Assembly: GCA_964449445.1 (NCBI GenBank)
Contig: CAYUZT010000007.1
Coordinates: forward strand, 27,790-91,789
Direction of reading: 5' to 3'
Source of the DNA: JABFSS01 sp964449445
GTDB taxonomy: Bacteria > Patescibacteriota > Gracilibacteria > Peribacterales > Peribacteraceae
DNA: 64,000 nucleotides
A program made the position numbers and the translations under genes. Below, one piece after another: positions 16,123-24,464 of the stretch (its first letter is position 1; the number at the start of each line of letters is the position of its first letter). The notes beneath the pieces were generated by a model that saw nothing but the letters and a program-made list of their open reading frames with translations, was not told where the DNA came from and ran no database searches.

Positions 16123-17103
16123 ATGCGACTTCCCGAGCAGGACATCGCACAGGCTCGCACCCTTCTGGAAGGAGCCGAGCGTTTTTTGTGCGTGTGCCAT
16201 CGCAATCCCGATGGAGACGCGATCGGGTCGCTGCTCGCGATGGGTTTGCTTCTGGAACAAGCGCTTCCGGACAAAGACGTCGGTTTCCACTGCGTGGATC
16301 CTGTTCCCGCGATGTTCCATTTCCTTCCCGGAGCGTTCCGCGTGTCCATTCTTCCTCAGCCGATTCCCGAACCTGAGGGAACGGTCTTCATTTTCCTCGA
16401 TTGCGGGGAGCCCAAACTCACGGAATTGCACGAAACGCATCCGCAGCTCTTCGATGGCACGTACAAGTCCCTCATGTTTGATCACCATCACAAGAATCCG
16501 CTCTTCGGAACGGTCAATTTCCTCCTGTCTGAGGCCTGTTCCACCTGTGAGATCGTTACATGGTTTGCTGAGCAGAATGGCTGGAAGATTGAGAGCGACG
16601 TCGCCACGTGCCTCTTAACCGGTCTCTACACCGATACGGGCGGCCTGCTCCACAGTAACGTCACACCCGAGGTGTATCGCACCGTTGCGCACCTCCAGCG
16701 GTGCGGCGGCAGACGTCAGGAAGTGGTGAATGCCGTCTTCCGCACGGGAAAACTCAGCACACTCCGTCTCTGGGGCAGAGTGCTCGAGAAAATCAGCCTG
16801 ACCGACGAAGGCGGTGCGATTTCGGCCGTCACCGAGGGCGATTTCCGCGCGACGGAGGCCGATACCAGCGAGCTCACCGGCGCGATCGACTACGTGAACG
16901 CCGTTCCGGGCATGCGCTTCTCCTTAATACTGAGCGAGCGGGACGGCAAAGTGAAAGGATCGCTCAGGACACTCCGTGACGATGTGGACGTATCTGCAAT
17001 GGCGGGGAAATTCAGCGGCGGGGGACACAAGAAAGCGGCGGGGTTTTCGTTGCCCGGGAAATTGAAGCCGGAGGTCAGGTGGAAGGTAGTAGAAGAGGAA
17101 TAA
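16123..17103 (+). CDS. DHH/DHHA1 phosphoesterase (NrnA-like)
   Basis: 326 residues. DHH domain with HRNPDGDAIGS (~residue 28), a mid-domain FLDCGEP, the FDHHHKNP motif that names the family, and TGLYTDTGG. The C-terminal DHHA1 domain ends with FSGGGHKKAAGFSL. Such enzymes degrade nanoRNA/oligonucleotides and may dephosphorylate pAp or cyclic dinucleotide products. The start at 16123 (MRLPEQDIAQAR) is preferred over the TTG three codons earlier. The TAA is followed immediately by the left copy of a 28-bp inverted repeat. Confidence 0.9.
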   Translation: MRLPEQDIAQARTLLEGAERFLCVCHRNPDGDAIGSLLAMGLLLEQALPDKDVGFHCVDPVPAMFHFLPGAFRVSILPQPIPEPEGTVFIFLDCGEPKLTELHETHPQLFDGTYKSLMFDHHHKNPLFGTVNFLLSEACSTCEIVTWFAEQNGWKIESDVATCLLTGLYTDTGGLLHSNVTPEVYRTVAHLQRCGGRRQEVVNAVFRTGKLSTLRLWGRVLEKISLTDEGGAISAVTEGDFRATEADTSELTGAIDYVNAVPGMRFSLILSERDGKVKGSLRTLRDDVDVSAMAGKFSGGGHKKAAGFSLPGKLKPEVRWKVVEEE

Positions 17104-17639
17104 GACTCCAAAGATTCCAAAGAGTCCAAGGTCGTTCCATAGGGGTGTGGAACCTCTTTAATGGCTTTCTAAAGCTATAAAAATGCTGTTCTCAATTTTA
17201 TTTGTGATAGCGGCTCTTCCACTCATTTTCCATGGAGTTACTGTGCGCATATGCACGAACGTCCACATCAAAGGCTGGTTGTCTGGCAGGAGGCATACCT
17301 TCTATGTCTTTGGATATATGATCTGACATCACATCTTCCTTCTGCAGAAAGATATCGCTTGATTGATCAAATGTGCAGATCTGCATTCAGCATTCCTACA
17401 AACATTGCTGAAGGAAATGCCAAGAGGACTGCGAAAGACAAGAGACATTATATGGATATTGCGATCGGCTCTTTGGAAGAACTGCATTGTCAGACCTGCA
17501 TCGCTCGTGATCTGAAATACATAAGCTCAGAACAATTTACGCAAACAGATCAGCACATTAATCGTGTGAGCTTTCTCCTCACTCGTTTCCGATCTTCCAT
17601 TCACGACTAGACCTTGGACTCTTTGGAATCTTTGGAGTC
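17104..17639. mobile_element. Unit flanked by perfect 28-bp inverted repeats, carrying an S23-like gene
   Basis: The arms at 17104-17131 and 17612-17639 are exact reverse complements over all 28 bases. Each consists of microrepeat units (GACTCCAAAGATTCC...). The enclosed 480 bases hold one four-helix-bundle gene and its upstream region. The left arm begins at the first base after the DHH stop codon, and the right arm encodes the last residues of VirB4 (EDSKDSKESKV). Elsewhere in the window such arms are hairpins with short loops, so I infer that this gene landed inside a pre-existing hairpin. Confidence 0.6.
17251..17610 (+). CDS. Four-helix bundle protein (23S rRNA IVS/S23 family)
   Basis: 119 residues with the family pattern: LVVWQEAYLLCLWIYDLT, PSAERYRLIDQMCRSAFSIP, TNIAEGNAKRT, and IAIGSLEELHCQTCIARDL. 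Members were first seen inside intervening sequences of 23S rRNA genes and occur as orphan genes in many bacteria; their function is poorly known. Here it is not in rRNA but sits between perfect inverted repeats, and its 3' end overlaps the convergent VirB4 gene by four bases. TACTGT lies six bases before the ATG. Confidence 0.9.
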   Translation: MHERPHQRLVVWQEAYLLCLWIYDLTSHLPSAERYRLIDQMCRSAFSIPTNIAEGNAKRTAKDKRHYMDIAIGSLEELHCQTCIARDLKYISSEQFTQTDQHINRVSFLLTRFRSSIHD

Positions 17640-19583
17640 CTCGCCTGTCGCTTGTGGAGTAGCCGCAGCCTGCGTTTGTGGAATACCTGCAGTCGCTGCC
17701 TGCCGTGCCAGCACTTCTTCCGGTTTCGTCGTAATCACCGCCGCTTCCTCGGGACTGGCGATGATCTGGATCGCGACGTGCTTGTTTCCTGCAAAGAAAA
17801 TACCCTGACCGACGGCGGAGTTCAGGAGCACATCTTTTTCGCCTTCCGTGAGGTAGAAGAGTTTCTGGAGATTATCCACGGCGGACGCAGATTGCTTGAG
17901 CAGGATCTGCAGCGCGGAGTTTGTGATGATCGGCTTACCGAAGGGGCTATTGACGAAGTCATCCACGTCCTGCGTGATCGTCGTGATGCCCAGGAAGTAC
18001 TTGCGGGCGCGTTTGACGATGCCGTAGAGGAACCGGGCCGAGTCTTCGAACTGCATCAGGTTCCACGCTTCGTCGATCACCAGGTAGCGCTTCTTCATTT
18101 CCGCGCGGACGATGTTCCACAGGTGATTGAGGACGATGTAAATCGCGATCGGGCGGAGCTGCTCTTCCAGGTCGCGGATCTGGAACACGACCATTTGGTT
18201 ATTGAGTTCGACGTTCGTGGCTCGGTCGAAGATGCCGGCGTAACTACCGTCCGTGTACTTCTGGAGGATCTTTGCCATGTTCTCGCCGCCCTGGGTTGTC
18301 ATCAGGACATCCACAAGATCATGGAGTGTGGGCGGTTCCATGTGCGTCGGGTCCGGCGTCTGGAGCGTGATCCCCTTGAGCGCGTAGGTATCGAGAATCG
18401 CTTTGTCGAGCACACCATCCTCGGCAGGCGTCAGCGTGCCCATTATCAGGCGGAACAGACCGTGCAGGTTGATGGCCGCGGAACGCAGGACCTCGCCGGT
18501 TTCGGCTTCGTCCCCGCGAATGGCTTTGGGCAGATCGAACGGATTGATGTGGAAGCTGCTCTGGAGTGAGAGCGGCACGAATGAGCCGCCGACGGTCTTG
18601 CAGAGCTCGACGTACTCGTTCTCCGGATCGATGACGAGAACGTCCGTTCCCAGCATCATCGCGCGGAGGATCTCGAGCTTCACGGAAAACGATTTTCCCG
18701 CGCCGGACGTGGCGAACACGTTGGCATTCGCATTCGGCAGATCGAAGCGATCGAAGATCACCAAGCTGTCGTTATGCCGGTTGATGCCGTAGAGGATGCC
18801 GTGGTCGTCCGTGAGATCCGAACTGGAGAAGGGGAAGCTGGTTGCGAGCGGCGATGTGTTCATGTTGCGGCTGATCTCCAGTTCATCCAGGCAGAGCGGA
18901 AGGGTGGAGGTCCACGCGTGCTCCATCTGGAACATCGCGGGCTTCGTCAGGACCAATCGGCCGCCGAGCAGCGACTCGATGTCCGTCTGGAGTTTCTTGA
19001 GCTTGTCGTCGTCTTCGGCATACAGCGTCACGTACATGCCGAACTGGAAGAGCTTCTCCCGGCCGCGCGCAAGCAAGTCCCGCAGTTCCTCGGCGTCCTG
19101 GAGAGCGGCTTCCAGCCCCGGATCGCGAACGATGCCACGTTGCTCGAGCATGCGGATGCTCGAGCGGAGTTCGGCGACTTTCTTGCGGAGCACTTTCATG
19201 ATTGCGGCGTTACTGGAGGGATAGATGAAGTGCGAAATTTCCATGGATGCGTCGAAGTTCACAAGCTGCGACATCCAGTTGGGGTAGATGTAGTTGGGCC
19301 AGTTCATCACGTAGAGCGTCCGCGAGCGCACGTCGCCCAGGACGATCTCGTTGCGCTTCACTTCCATCGCCGACGGAGCGATGAGATCGAGAATTTTCTG
19401 GAGACCTTCCTCGTACTGTTTGAGCGCCTGTTTCTCCTCGCCCGAGAGCGTCTCCGGCTGCCCGGTTTCGGTATTGATGATCGTCTCCACGTTCTTGTGG
19501 AGCCCCAGCAGGTCATCGATCGCGTAGAGCAGGGGATTGCTCGCCCGAACAGGTGTGCCGGCGGGTGGGGTGGGTGTAGCCAC
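17607..19583 (-). CDS. VirB4/TraC-like conjugal transfer ATPase
   Basis: 658 residues. Walker A at ATSGAGKSFSVKLEIL, Walker B-like VLVIDPENEYVELC, then FHINPFDLPK and a second conserved acidic motif RYLVIDEAWNLMQFEDS, plus ITTITQDVDDF, as in VirB4/TrbE ATPases that energise type IV secretion. The GTG at 19583 is chosen because TATAAT lies just upstream; the longer frame is a proline-rich translation of microrepeat DNA. Its partners here are three pilin-like genes 5-8 kb upstream; no relaxase, coupling protein or VirB6/8/9/10 is visible. The last residues derive from a microrepeat arm. Confidence 0.88.
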   Translation of the reverse strand: MATPTPPAGTPVRASNPLLYAIDDLLGLHKNVETIINTETGQPETLSGEEKQALKQYEEGLQKILDLIAPSAMEVKRNEIVLGDVRSRTLYVMNWPNYIYPNWMSQLVNFDASMEISHFIYPSSNAAIMKVLRKKVAELRSSIRMLEQRGIVRDPGLEAALQDAEELRDLLARGREKLFQFGMYVTLYAEDDDKLKKLQTDIESLLGGRLVLTKPAMFQMEHAWTSTLPLCLDELEISRNMNTSPLATSFPFSSSDLTDDHGILYGINRHNDSLVIFDRFDLPNANANVFATSGAGKSFSVKLEILRAMMLGTDVLVIDPENEYVELCKTVGGSFVPLSLQSSFHINPFDLPKAIRGDEAETGEVLRSAAINLHGLFRLIMGTLTPAEDGVLDKAILDTYALKGITLQTPDPTHMEPPTLHDLVDVLMTTQGGENMAKILQKYTDGSYAGIFDRATNVELNNQMVVFQIRDLEEQLRPIAIYIVLNHLWNIVRAEMKKRYLVIDEAWNLMQFEDSARFLYGIVKRARKYFLGITTITQDVDDFVNSPFGKPIITNSALQILLKQSASAVDNLQKLFYLTEGEKDVLLNSAVGQGIFFAGNKHVAIQIIASPEEAAVITTKPEEVLARQAATAGIPQTQAAATPQATGEDSKDSKESKV

Positions 19584-19619
19584 AGGAAATCTACTAATTA
19601 TAGCAGAAAGAGGGGGTTT

Positions 19620-19742
19620 GAGGAAGATCCAGCGGAAAGGAGGAGGCAAAGGAGGTAAGGGAGGCAAAAGAGTCAAAGGGGTTCTAGAAAGCAGTTCTCT
19701 TCTGCCTCCTTTGACTCTCTTGCCTCTTTTGTCTCTTCGCTA
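19620..19742. repeat. Microrepeat hairpin (GGAGGCAAAG family)
   Basis: GGAGGCAAAGGAGGTAAGG units on one side, and CTGCCTCCTTTGACTC and TTGCCTCTTTTG on the other. It lies between the VirB4 promoter and the lipoprotein stop. A single-arm copy occurs at 35931-35970. Confidence 0.65.
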
Positions 19743-19760
19743 TGAATCTCTTCGGTCCCC

Positions 19761-20618
19761 TTAGTTTCCGAACGGCGAAAACCCTCCTCGTGTCGATCCT
19801 TTCTTTGTCCTGCCCTGCAGCACTCCAAGATCTTCCACGCCCGGAACGTCGACCACTTTGAGCCCTGCAATGAGCACTTCGCGATTCTGCTGTAGTGCGG
19901 AGATGCGATCCTGCGCAATCTCCAGGAGTTCCTTGAGCGTGCTTTGGATATTGGTCATTTCCTTTAACTGCGACTGCGTTTCGGTCAACTCCCCCTGCGC
20001 GATTGCCAGATTTTTCTGCGTCTCCTGCGCAGTGCTGAAATCCTTCGCTTTCACTGCTTTCTTCACTTCCTTGTCTAGGCCGGAGACCGTCGCCTTTTTT
20101 TCGCGTTCCGCGGCTTTCAGCTGCGTGATCTGCTCCTTCACATCTTCAAAGCGCCGCGTACTGCGCTCGGTGATGTTTCCCAGTCCCACAGCGTACGCAT
20201 CGAGCGTCTTTGCGCGGCTATCGCTGCGATTGAGCAGATCATCAATATCCACGTGCAGTACCGCGCCGAATTCTTCGAGAAGCGCGTAGAGATCTTCCAC
20301 GTGCTCTTCGGTGGGAAGCGAGTGCAGCGCAAGCTGCGCTTCGATGCCCGCGCGTGCGGCACTCACGGGTACCGCGAGTCCATCGGCGAGAAACATATTC
20401 ACGTAGACCCCCAGGAGCGGCGCAGCTCGCAGCGTCGGCTGCACGGTCTGCAGCACCGAGAGACTGTAGGCGATGGCGTTGCGGGCTCCCGAGACCGTCG
20501 CCCGCTCGTCGGACACAGGAGTTTTCTCCGGAGCGCTCGGCGCAGCGGAGTTCCAGCACGCGGAGAGTGCCAGCGGGACGACCAAAGACAGCGCGAGGAG
20601 AGTACGGCGGAGTGTCAT
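19761..20618 (-). CDS. Coiled-coil lipoprotein
   Basis: 285 residues. Lipobox LALSAC after a short hydrophobic signal indicates a membrane-anchored lipoprotein. The middle holds a helical domain (GVYVNMFLADGLAVPVSAAR), and residues ~150-250 are a long coiled coil (EDVKEQITQLKAAEREKKAT, TQSQLKEMTNIQSTLKELLE). The C terminus is Gly-rich. Family not recognised. It lies directly upstream of virB4 on the same strand, so a role as an accessory envelope part of the T4SS-like machine is possible but only by context. TATACT lies 14 bases before the ATG. Confidence 0.72.
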   Translation of the reverse strand: MTLRRTLLALSLVVPLALSACWNSAAPSAPEKTPVSDERATVSGARNAIAYSLSVLQTVQPTLRAAPLLGVYVNMFLADGLAVPVSAARAGIEAQLALHSLPTEEHVEDLYALLEEFGAVLHVDIDDLLNRSDSRAKTLDAYAVGLGNITERSTRRFEDVKEQITQLKAAEREKKATVSGLDKEVKKAVKAKDFSTAQETQKNLAIAQGELTETQSQLKEMTNIQSTLKELLEIAQDRISALQQNREVLIAGLKVVDVPGVEDLGVLQGRTKKGSTRGGFSPFGN

Positions 20619-20930
20619 GTGTATTACTGTTAAGTATAGCAGAAAATGAAGGGCACTTCGACTCGATTTTGCTTCGCAAAATCTCGCTCAGTGTCATTCG
20701 ATTCGCGCTTAGGGAGGGGCCGGAGCGCGCAGCGCGACGACCATGAGTGAGCGCCCGAAGGGCGCGAATCGCATGGTGGACGTTTGTGCACACAAATTGT
20801 GTTCAAAACATGAGGAATTTCTGTATGCAAGATCAAATTATTGTTTCAACGTGAAATTGCCATATTGAGTGCTACAGTCTGCGCATTCTCTCGAGTATCA
20901 GTTTTGTTCAACGAGGTGAATTTCGCTCCT
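20619..20930. repeat. Intergenic region with palindromic repeats
   Basis: Holds the perfect palindrome GATTTTGCTTCGCAAAATC (20665-20683) inside a CACTTCGACTC...CTCGCTCAGTG repeat. A larger hairpin has GATTCGCGC (20700-20708) pairing with GCGCGAATC (20762-20770). A TACAGT hexamer near 20874 is a candidate -10 box for argS. No convincing gene. Confidence 0.55.
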
Positions 20931-22631
20931 ATGTTTTCGTCCCTGACAGAGAAGGCAACTGCGGTGCTCCGAAGCCGTTTTTCGGTCAGTGATCTTGAGG
21001 TGAAATGGACGGTTCCGAAGGAAGCCTCCTTCGGTGATGCCTCTTTAAGCCTCCCTCTCCAGCTCGCATCAAAACTCAAAAAGAAGCCGCGCGAGGTTGC
21101 GCAGGTATTTGTGGATGAGCTCCAGGGTCTGCCGGACGTAGAGAAGGTCGAGATCGCCGGCGCGGGGTACGTGAACGTGTGGCTGACGACCGACGCACTG
21201 CTGAAAGAACTCACCGAGACCGAGTCGGCGCAGACACCCGCGCCCGTTGCAAAAAACGAACGGCCGGTGGTTGTTGAATACTCCCAGCCGAACATCGCGA
21301 AGCCGCTCGGCATCCACCATATCCTCAGCACGGTGATCGGCCAGTCGCTCAGTAATCTCTACCGTCATCTCGGGTACTCGACCATCGCCGTCAATCATCT
21401 GGGGGACTGGGGGACGCAGTTTGGAAAACTTTCGGTGGCAATGCAGCGCTGGGGGAAGGGAAAATCCGCAGCGGAGCTCGGTCTGGATGGTCTGTTAGAC
21501 CTGTACATCCGGTTCCATACTGAAGCGGAGAACGATCCTGCAATGGACGATGAGGCTCGTGCGGCATTCAGGAAGCTCGAAGAAGGAGACACTGCCATGC
21601 GCTTGTTCTGGAAGGATGTTGTCGCGGTTACCACGAAAGCTCTCGATGACATGTATGCGCGTCTGCACGTGTCGTTCGACTACGTGCACGGCGAGAGTTT
21701 CTACGAAGACAAAATGCAGCCGATCGTCGAGGAAGGAAAGAAGAAGGGGATCTTCACGGAAGGCGAAGGCGGAGCGTTGATCGTGGAATTTCCTGAGGAG
21801 ACGAAGCTTCCTCCCTACATGATCCTGAAAGGAGACGGCGCGACCCTGTACTCCACGCGCGATCTTGCGACCATCCGGTACCGCGTGGACGCCTGGCATC
21901 CGCAGTCGCTTCTGTACGTGGTGGATGTGGCGCAGCAGCTCTACTTTCAGCAGCTCTTCGCGACGGTGAAACGCCTTGGATGGGATCTGCCGCACCTGGA
22001 GCACGTGATCATCGGACGGATGAGCTTTGCGGAGAAGAAAATGAGTACGCGCAAAGGCAATATCCTCAAACTGGAGCATGTGCTGGATGAAGCGGTGAAG
22101 CGCGCTGACGAAATCATCAAGGAACGCGGCGATACCATCCAGACGGACGATGCCGCGGAGCTTGCGGAGATGATGGGGATCGGATCGCTCGTCTACGGCA
22201 TCCTCAGCCAGAACCGGAAGATGGACATGGTGTTCGATTGGAAGAAGATGCTCAGTTTCGAAGGCAACAGCGCGCCGTACCTGCAGTACACCTATGCGAG
22301 AGCTCGCTCGGTGCTGCGCAAAGCCGGGGCGAAGACGACAGGATTCCCCAGGATCATTGAGACGCTCACCGATGCCGAGCGTGTGCTCATTCGCACGCTC
22401 CTCAAATTTCCCTCGGTTCTGGAAGACACGCGTGCAACGCATATGCCCCATACGCTCGCGACGTACCTGTACGGACTCTGCCAGGATTTCAACGCCTTCT
22501 ACAACACCGATCCCATCCTGACCGCAGAGGGATCGATAAAAGAACTACGCATCGCGCTCACTGCGTTTTCTTCAAACGTGCTCAAGACCGGAGCACAGAT
22601 TCTGACGCTCCGGGTGCCGGAGCGAATGTAA
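20931..22631 (+). CDS. argS: Arginyl-tRNA synthetase
   Basis: 566 residues. N-terminal additional domain (SFGDASLSLPLQLASKLKK), the HIGH-like signature EYSQPNIAKPLGIHHI, NHLGDWGTQFGKL, and the class I catalytic core with FAEKKMSTRKGNILKL (KMSTRKG in place of KMSKS). The DALR-type anticodon-binding end includes YLYGLCQDFNAFYN. It charges tRNA-Arg. The start at 20931 (MFSSLTEKA) is preferred; AGGTG upstream is weak and 13 bases away. Followed by a GCGGCC..GGCCGC repeat hairpin. Confidence 0.96.
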   Translation: MFSSLTEKATAVLRSRFSVSDLEVKWTVPKEASFGDASLSLPLQLASKLKKKPREVAQVFVDELQGLPDVEKVEIAGAGYVNVWLTTDALLKELTETESAQTPAPVAKNERPVVVEYSQPNIAKPLGIHHILSTVIGQSLSNLYRHLGYSTIAVNHLGDWGTQFGKLSVAMQRWGKGKSAAELGLDGLLDLYIRFHTEAENDPAMDDEARAAFRKLEEGDTAMRLFWKDVVAVTTKALDDMYARLHVSFDYVHGESFYEDKMQPIVEEGKKKGIFTEGEGGALIVEFPEETKLPPYMILKGDGATLYSTRDLATIRYRVDAWHPQSLLYVVDVAQQLYFQQLFATVKRLGWDLPHLEHVIIGRMSFAEKKMSTRKGNILKLEHVLDEAVKRADEIIKERGDTIQTDDAAELAEMMGIGSLVYGILSQNRKMDMVFDWKKMLSFEGNSAPYLQYTYARARSVLRKAGAKTTGFPRIIETLTDAERVLIRTLLKFPSVLEDTRATHMPHTLATYLYGLCQDFNAFYNTDPILTAEGSIKELRIALTAFSSNVLKTGAQILTLRVPERM

Positions 22632-22637
22632 TTTTTC

Positions 22638-22660
22638 TGCGGCCAGCAAGGCCGCGCTCC
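22638..22660. repeat. GCGGCC..GGCCGC hairpin
   Basis: GCGGCCAGCAAGGCCGCGC immediately after argS, the second copy of the hairpin found at 11390-11425. It lacks a T-tract on the plus strand. Confidence 0.5.
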
Positions 22661-22688
22661 TTCCCATCCTCATTCCCCGCCCCGTCCC

Positions 22689-24170
22689 ATGAACCGTTAT
22701 CACTCCGCCCGGAGGTCCTCCTCCTCGCCAGCGACAGGCCCGATCGTCGCGTTTCTTCTTATTGCCTGCTTCGGCCTTCTCTTCGTGACCGGGTGTACCA
22801 GCAATCCTTTGGACGCGGAGCAAACGGAGGATGACACGTTCACGGCGGAAGATATCGCGCGGTTCCAGCAACTGAGCCAGCAGCGCGAAGACGAGGCATC
22901 GTCCTCCGATGGCATGGCGGGCATCGATTCGTCGGCAAGTTCCGTCCAGGCCGGGTCAACGGCTTCCGTCGCTGCGCCCGTCGCTCTCAACGCTGCGTCC
23001 AGTTCCGTCCCCACGGTCTCCACGGTGGATCCCGCTCTGCGCAAGAAGTACGACGCGTACCGGGCGACCTCGACCGGCAAAGGGGCGAACGTCTACAGAG
23101 TGACCAACGCGTTTCTGAATGTCCGCAGTGAGCCGAGTGTGAGCGCCGCCTTCGTTGCAAGGCTGAACCAGGGGGATCTGGTGAGCGTGATCACCTTCGT
23201 CGACGGCAGTTGGGCGAAAATCGCGATGCCCGGCGGAGGCGAGGGGTACGTGGCGAACCGGTACCTCTCCAAGCTCACAACCGAGGAGAAACTGAAAGAT
23301 GAGCAGAAGGCATTCGAGGGCCAGTACTTCGTGAATTTCGCGTTCGTGAACGTTCGCGCAGCCGCCGATACGGGCAGCGACAAGATCGGCGAGATTCCGG
23401 GCCAGGCGTTCGTCCGGCCGATTGCGATTGAGAAAGACTGGGCCCGCGTGGGAATCAACGGGAGAGAGGGGTACGTCTCGACACAATACCTGTCGCCGTT
23501 CCGTCCCAATTTCCTGGTGCGGCAGGAGCGCTACACGCTTCCCATCCTCCACTACGACGTCCGGCAGGACGGCGTCCTGACCGCGCTCACGCAGCACGTC
23601 GCGCGGCTCAAGCAGGACGGCGTGAAAATTCTCACGCTCCGTGATCTGTTTGATACTGTGCAGACGCAGGAAGTCCGTGACGTGCGGATTCCGCCCCGCA
23701 GCGTCGTACTCGCGATTTCCGGGATCGAAACGCAGAACGTGAAGCTGGTCTCCGATACGCTCAATGCCGCGCTGGTCCCAGCAACGCTCTTCATCCAGAC
23801 CGATCAGGTGGGACTCTCCGGCATCAGCGAGAAGATGCTGCAGACCCTCCAGGCAAACGATTTCGATATCCAGTCTGCCGGTCACACGGGAGACGACCTG
23901 CGCACGCTCACAAACGCGCAGACCCAGCTGGAGCTGGAGCAGAGCCGCACGATTCTGGAAGAGCTCACGAACAAAACCGTCTTCGCTATCGCCTATCCGC
24001 AGGGAGGCGCCAATGACCGCGTGCTCACGCAGGCTGCCGACGCCGGGTACCTGTTTGGCATGGGCAGTGCTCCCGATGTGGTCTTCACGCGCGATCAGTT
24101 CCTGCGTCTTCCGAGCTACACGATCACCTCGGGCATGATGGGGGAGGATGTTCTCAAGTTAGTGAAATGA
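22689..24170 (+). CDS. Lipoprotein with two SH3 domains and a degenerate NodB-like domain
   Basis: 493 residues. A hydrophobic signal ends in a lipobox (FVTGC). A Ser/Ala-rich linker (residues ~60-120) is followed by two bacterial SH3 domains (NAFLNVRSEPSVSAAFVARL and FAFVNVRAAADTGSDKIGEI). The C-terminal ~220 residues resemble a polysaccharide deacetylase (YTLPILHYDV start, DFDIQSAGHTGDDL, YPQGGANDRVLTQAADAGY). The canonical metal-binding TFDDG is replaced by AISGIE, and the SHT..H motif keeps only part of its ligands, so it may bind glycan without deacetylating it. Likely surface-anchored and wall-associated. Confidence 0.82.
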   Translation: MNRYHSARRSSSSPATGPIVAFLLIACFGLLFVTGCTSNPLDAEQTEDDTFTAEDIARFQQLSQQREDEASSSDGMAGIDSSASSVQAGSTASVAAPVALNAASSSVPTVSTVDPALRKKYDAYRATSTGKGANVYRVTNAFLNVRSEPSVSAAFVARLNQGDLVSVITFVDGSWAKIAMPGGGEGYVANRYLSKLTTEEKLKDEQKAFEGQYFVNFAFVNVRAAADTGSDKIGEIPGQAFVRPIAIEKDWARVGINGREGYVSTQYLSPFRPNFLVRQERYTLPILHYDVRQDGVLTALTQHVARLKQDGVKILTLRDLFDTVQTQEVRDVRIPPRSVVLAISGIETQNVKLVSDTLNAALVPATLFIQTDQVGLSGISEKMLQTLQANDFDIQSAGHTGDDLRTLTNAQTQLELEQSRTILEELTNKTVFAIAYPQGGANDRVLTQAADAGYLFGMGSAPDVVFTRDQFLRLPSYTITSGMMGEDVLKLVK

Positions 24171-24452
24171 TTATTTTTTAAACATTTCCTGCATCTGCTG
24201 CATCAAATCTTTCGATCCCTCTTTGCTGTACTCCATCGTCTGCTTTGCAGCCTCGCGTGCGACGGTTTTCATGATCTCCTCAAGATTCTGCAGTAAATAC
24301 ACCGAGCTCCAGATGGCGAAGAGCAGCAGTCCGAAGCCGATCAGGCTGCGGATCGTGCTGCCGATCATCCGCAGGCGGTCGCGGCTGTCTAAATGCTTCA
24401 GGTGCATTTCGATCTGCTCCAGACGTTCCAGGATTTTGTCGTTCTCGGGCAT
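24171..24452 (-). CDS. Small single-pass membrane protein
   Basis: 93 residues: amphipathic N-terminal helix (DKILERLEQIEMHLKHLD), one transmembrane helix (LIGFGLLLFAIWSSVYLL) and an amphipathic C-terminal tail rich in M, E, K and Q. No family recognised. TATACT stands exactly six bases before its ATG, a textbook case of the leaderless pattern, so the start is firm. It is convergent with the lipoprotein gene, whose stop is adjacent. Confidence 0.7.
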   Translation of the reverse strand: MPENDKILERLEQIEMHLKHLDSRDRLRMIGSTIRSLIGFGLLLFAIWSSVYLLQNLEEIMKTVAREAAKQTMEYSKEGSKDLMQQMQEMFKK

Positions 24453-24464
24453 ATGCGCAGTATA

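Noticed and set aside
18774..19658. Long plus-strand ORF (294 codons) opposite VirB4
   Set aside because: Shadow of the clearly coding minus-strand ATPase; no domain pattern and Arg/His-rich composition typical of antisense frames in GC-rich genes.
21495..22451. 318-codon minus-strand ORF within argS
   Set aside because: Antisense to conserved synthetase motifs.
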